Part shown: positions 5,262 to 6,560 of the stretch, piece by piece
Layout of the letters: each line of letters begins with the position of its first letter
Position numbering within the stretch: position 1 is the first letter of the stretch
NCBI GenBank assembly: GCA_024276395.1
Contig: JAJRXH010000059.1
Span: 1 to 6,560, forward strand
From: an archaeon
GTDB taxonomy: Archaea; Asgardarchaeota; Heimdallarchaeia; Hodarchaeales; S146-22
DNA length: 6,560 nt
Direction of reading: 5' to 3'
Made by a program: the position numbers and the translations under genes
The notes under the pieces: model-generated
Seen by the model: the letters and a program-made list of their open reading frames with translations, nothing else
Databases searched by the model: none
Told to the model about the DNA's origin: nothing

Positions 5262-5894
5262 TCATAGTTTTCTTGCAAGTTCCTTGAGTTTTTGGGATGC
5301 ACCTCCAATCACTGGTCTGCCATGACCTGGAATTAGATGTTCAAATTCGAATTGAGCCAGTTTCTTGATTGATTCTCGATGCTGCTCGGGATTGATGTTA
5401 TAACGATCGTCCATGGGCTGCAAGCCACCTTCATTTTGCACGCTATCACCAGCAATGAGGACACTTTTCTCTTCAGCTAGCAAGGCAATGCTTCCTGGCG
5501 TGTGTCCGGGTGTGTAAATGACCAGTAGTCCTTCAAACTTGTCACTGTCCTTGAGTACATGATTCACATCAACGGGCTCATGTCTTTGTGGACCGGGAGG
5601 GCCTGGATATCGTTCTTTTCTTGTAATGTAAGGAATTTCGATTTCATGTGCTGCAACAACGGCTTCTGTTTTTTCAACCATTGTTTTGAGACCTCCCACG
5701 TGATCTGGATGCGTGTGAGTGATCACGATGAATTCGATGTCTCGTGGCTGATATCCTATTCGTTTCAAGGCTTTCAATAGATCTGTGGCTTTAGAATCCA
5801 CTCCAGTATCGATGAGAATCAGGTGTGAATCCACGACTAAGGCAGTTTGTGCAAAAGTTTCAAGAGCATGTATTCCATCAACAATTTTCACCAC
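5262..5894 (-). CDS. metallo-beta-lactamase-fold hydrolase
   Basis: A complete 210-residue cytosolic MBL-fold enzyme, single domain and normal in length. All metal-binding motifs are present, numbered from GTG 5894: Asp29 in IDTG, H60-T-H62-P-D64-H65, His131 in TPGHTPGS, Asp150 in AGDS, and His191 in PGHG. This is a binuclear-metal site of the hydroxyacylglutathione hydrolase/general MBL superfamily type; the substrate cannot be read from sequence. The hydrophilic PGPPGPQRHEP loop (97-107) between the HxHxDH and TPGH motifs probably covers the active site. GGAGGTGAT at 5904-5896 fits GTG 5894 (five-base spacing from GGAGG) or GTG 5891. ATG 5897 would be too close, and ATG 5945 adds 17 residues with a poorly spaced site. 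Longer upstream starts would overlap the divergent amidohydrolase gene and are unlikely. The shared intergenic region suggests joint expression with that gene. Confidence 0.9.
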   Translation of the reverse strand: MVKIVDGIHALETFAQTALVVDSHLILIDTGVDSKATDLLKALKRIGYQPRDIEFIVITHTHPDHVGGLKTMVEKTEAVVAAHEIEIPYITRKERYPGPPGPQRHEPVDVNHVLKDSDKFEGLLVIYTPGHTPGSIALLAEEKSVLIAGDSVQNEGGLQPMDDRYNINPEQHRESIKKLAQFEFEHLIPGHGRPVIGGASQKLKELARKL

Positions 5895-5895
5895 C

Positions 5896-5904
5896 ATCAC
5901 CTCC
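5896..5904 (-). promoter_or_regulatory. full-length Shine-Dalgarno site of the MBL gene
   Basis: GGAGGTGAT on the minus strand is a complete match to the complement of the conserved 16S rRNA 3' tail. It overlaps an ATG and is followed by two in-frame GTG codons, so spacing favours a GTG start at 5894 or 5891. It is the longest SD match in the window. Confidence 0.7.
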
Positions 5905-5947
5905 AACGTCTCATCACGAGGTAAATCTTCAAAAAGATAACGCATCC

Positions 5948-5957
5948 TTTTTAAAAG
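5948..5957. promoter_or_regulatory. near-palindromic TATA element in the divergent intergenic region
   Basis: TTTTTAAAAG reads almost the same on both strands. Leftward it predicts transcription near 5927, about 33 bases before the MBL start and well placed relative to its SD. Rightward it predicts a start near 5978, right at the GGTGA (5978-5982) of the amidohydrolase, giving an extremely short leader. It could serve one or both genes; the leftward fit is better. Confidence 0.4.
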
Positions 5958-5988
5958 TAACAAGAGAAAGAAACCGCGGTGAAAATGA

Positions 5989-6438
5989 ATGAGATATCGA
6001 GTTGAGGCAGATTTGCTAATACCCGGAGAGGGAGAACCCATTTCAGGGGGAACTCTCATCATTGAAGATGGAAAAATTGTTTTTGCTGGAACTCAGGAAG
6101 ATGCACCTAGTTCTCTTTCAGACGAACAAGTTTTCATGGTTCCTGTTGTCATGCCTGGCATGTGGGATTGCCATGGGCATTTCTTTGGAATGAAAAAGGC
6201 AAATCTTGACACGTTATATCAAAATCCAGTGAGTGTTCTGGCTGGGCGATGTGTCAAGGATGCAGAGCGGGCACTGAACGCGGGATTTACAAGCATTCGT
6301 GAGGCTGGAGGATTTGGCGTTTACATTGCTCAATTAGTAAAAGAAAAAACCCTCATAGGACCGAACGTTTACGGAGCTGGGGCAATTCTCAGTCAAACTG
6401 CTGGACATGCCGATCTTCATTCACGCCACTTCCATTAA
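5989..6438 (+). CDS. metal-dependent amidohydrolase, N-terminal part before a frameshift
   Basis: The first 149 codons encode the start of an amidohydrolase-superfamily enzyme of the imidazolonepropionase/prolidase-like group. A beta-sandwich N-terminal strand region (ADLLIPGEGEPISGGTLIIEDGKI) is followed by MPGMWDCHGH with metal ligands His62 and His64 at the first barrel strand, then GFTSIREAGG and GPNVYGAGAILSQTAGHADLH, all typical of the family. After Ser145 (codon 6421-6423) the frame runs into RHFH and TAA, while homology clearly continues one frame over from 6426. One base therefore appears to be missing near 6424-6426. GGTGA at 5978-5982, six bases upstream, fixes the ATG at 5989; ATG 5985 is quickly closed. 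Full-length relatives have roughly 400 residues. Substrate unknown, possibly a Xaa-Pro dipeptide or cyclic amide. Confidence 0.85.
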   Translation: MRYRVEADLLIPGEGEPISGGTLIIEDGKIVFAGTQEDAPSSLSDEQVFMVPVVMPGMWDCHGHFFGMKKANLDTLYQNPVSVLAGRCVKDAERALNAGFTSIREAGGFGVYIAQLVKEKTLIGPNVYGAGAILSQTAGHADLHSRHFH

Positions 6439-6560
6439 TGCGACTTCTTTCTGGTTCAGAGTATCCCTTGCGCACGTGTGATGGTGTTTCCGACTGCGTC
6501 TTGGCTGTAAGAGAGCAATTACGAAAAGGAGCTGCTGTGGTAAAAATCTGTGGCAGTGGA
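6438..6560 (+). CDS. amidohydrolase, continuation after the frameshift (partial, runs off the edge)
   Basis: The frame from 6426 to the window end gives 45 residues that directly continue the amidohydrolase: PLPLMRLL, then PLRTCDGVSDC, AVREQLRKGA, and VVKICGSG at the edge. The Lys encoded at 6543-6545 in VVKICGSG corresponds to the lysine that is carboxylated to bridge the two metals in many members, so the active site is split between the two frames. The first ATG in this frame, 6438-6440, overlaps the upstream TAA (TAATG), a geometry that would allow coupled re-initiation if the break is real. No SD precedes it and the fragment lacks a start of its own in the family alignment. It is most simply the rest of one gene interrupted by an indel or sequencing error. 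Confidence 0.75.
   Translation, partial: MRLLSGSEYPLRTCDGVSDCVLAVREQLRKGAAVVKICGSG

Noticed and set aside
5895..6062. Longer N-terminus for the MBL hydrolase starting as far upstream as 6062
   Set aside because: It would overlap the amidohydrolase coding region by about 74 bases, the extra residues do not resemble MBL sequence, and a perfect SD sits near 5900.
1..6560. tRNA, rRNA, CRISPR array, insertion sequence or attachment site
   Set aside because: No tRNA-like GTTCGAATC arm with matching stems, no spaced direct repeats, no transposase sequence and no flanking terminal repeats were seen.

Overview
The window looks like AT-rich archaeal chromosome, probably from a metagenome assembly. 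Start codons are repeatedly preceded by GGTGA/GGTGAT or GGAGGTGAT, the Shine-Dalgarno (SD) style favoured by archaea. Intergenic regions carry TATA-like boxes rather than -35/-10 pairs, and gene ends are followed by T-rich tracts. The mix of a secreted SBBP-type beta-propeller, small orphan membrane proteins, an MBL-fold hydrolase and an amidohydrolase would fit an Asgard-type archaeon, but no lineage marker is present and the placement is a guess.

Layout. 92-1651 (-) encodes an exported seven-bladed beta-propeller. 1652-2258 holds no convincing protein gene but has a strong TATA box and several inverted repeats. 2259-2520 (+) is the most interesting locus: an SD-supported ATG, six GTCA repeats, then a signal peptide and a 43-residue four-cysteine mature peptide that lies out of frame with that ATG. 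2874-3449 and 3502-3960 (+) are two small, roughly four-helix membrane proteins of unknown function in one likely operon. 4003-4794 (-) is a seven-helix membrane protein. 5262-5894 (-) is a complete metallo-beta-lactamase-fold hydrolase. It is divergent from 5989-6560 (+), a metal-dependent amidohydrolase that runs off the right edge and is interrupted by a one-base frameshift near 6424.

How they may work together. The peptide gene and the two membrane-protein genes share a strand, and the peptide gene and the first membrane gene have nearly identical translation-start contexts. They could form a secreted-peptide cassette, but no transporter, protease or immunity domain is recognisable. The MBL hydrolase and amidohydrolase share a 94-bp divergent intergenic region with a near-palindromic TATA element and are both small-molecule hydrolases, so joint expression is plausible.

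Main candidate novelty: a tetranucleotide repeat between the start codon and signal peptide of a small secreted Cys-rich peptide, where five or eight repeat copies instead of six would put the gene in frame. This resembles a phase-variation switch. A one-base error in the adjacent A-run would explain it equally well, and the second apparent frameshift in this window makes assembly error a serious alternative.
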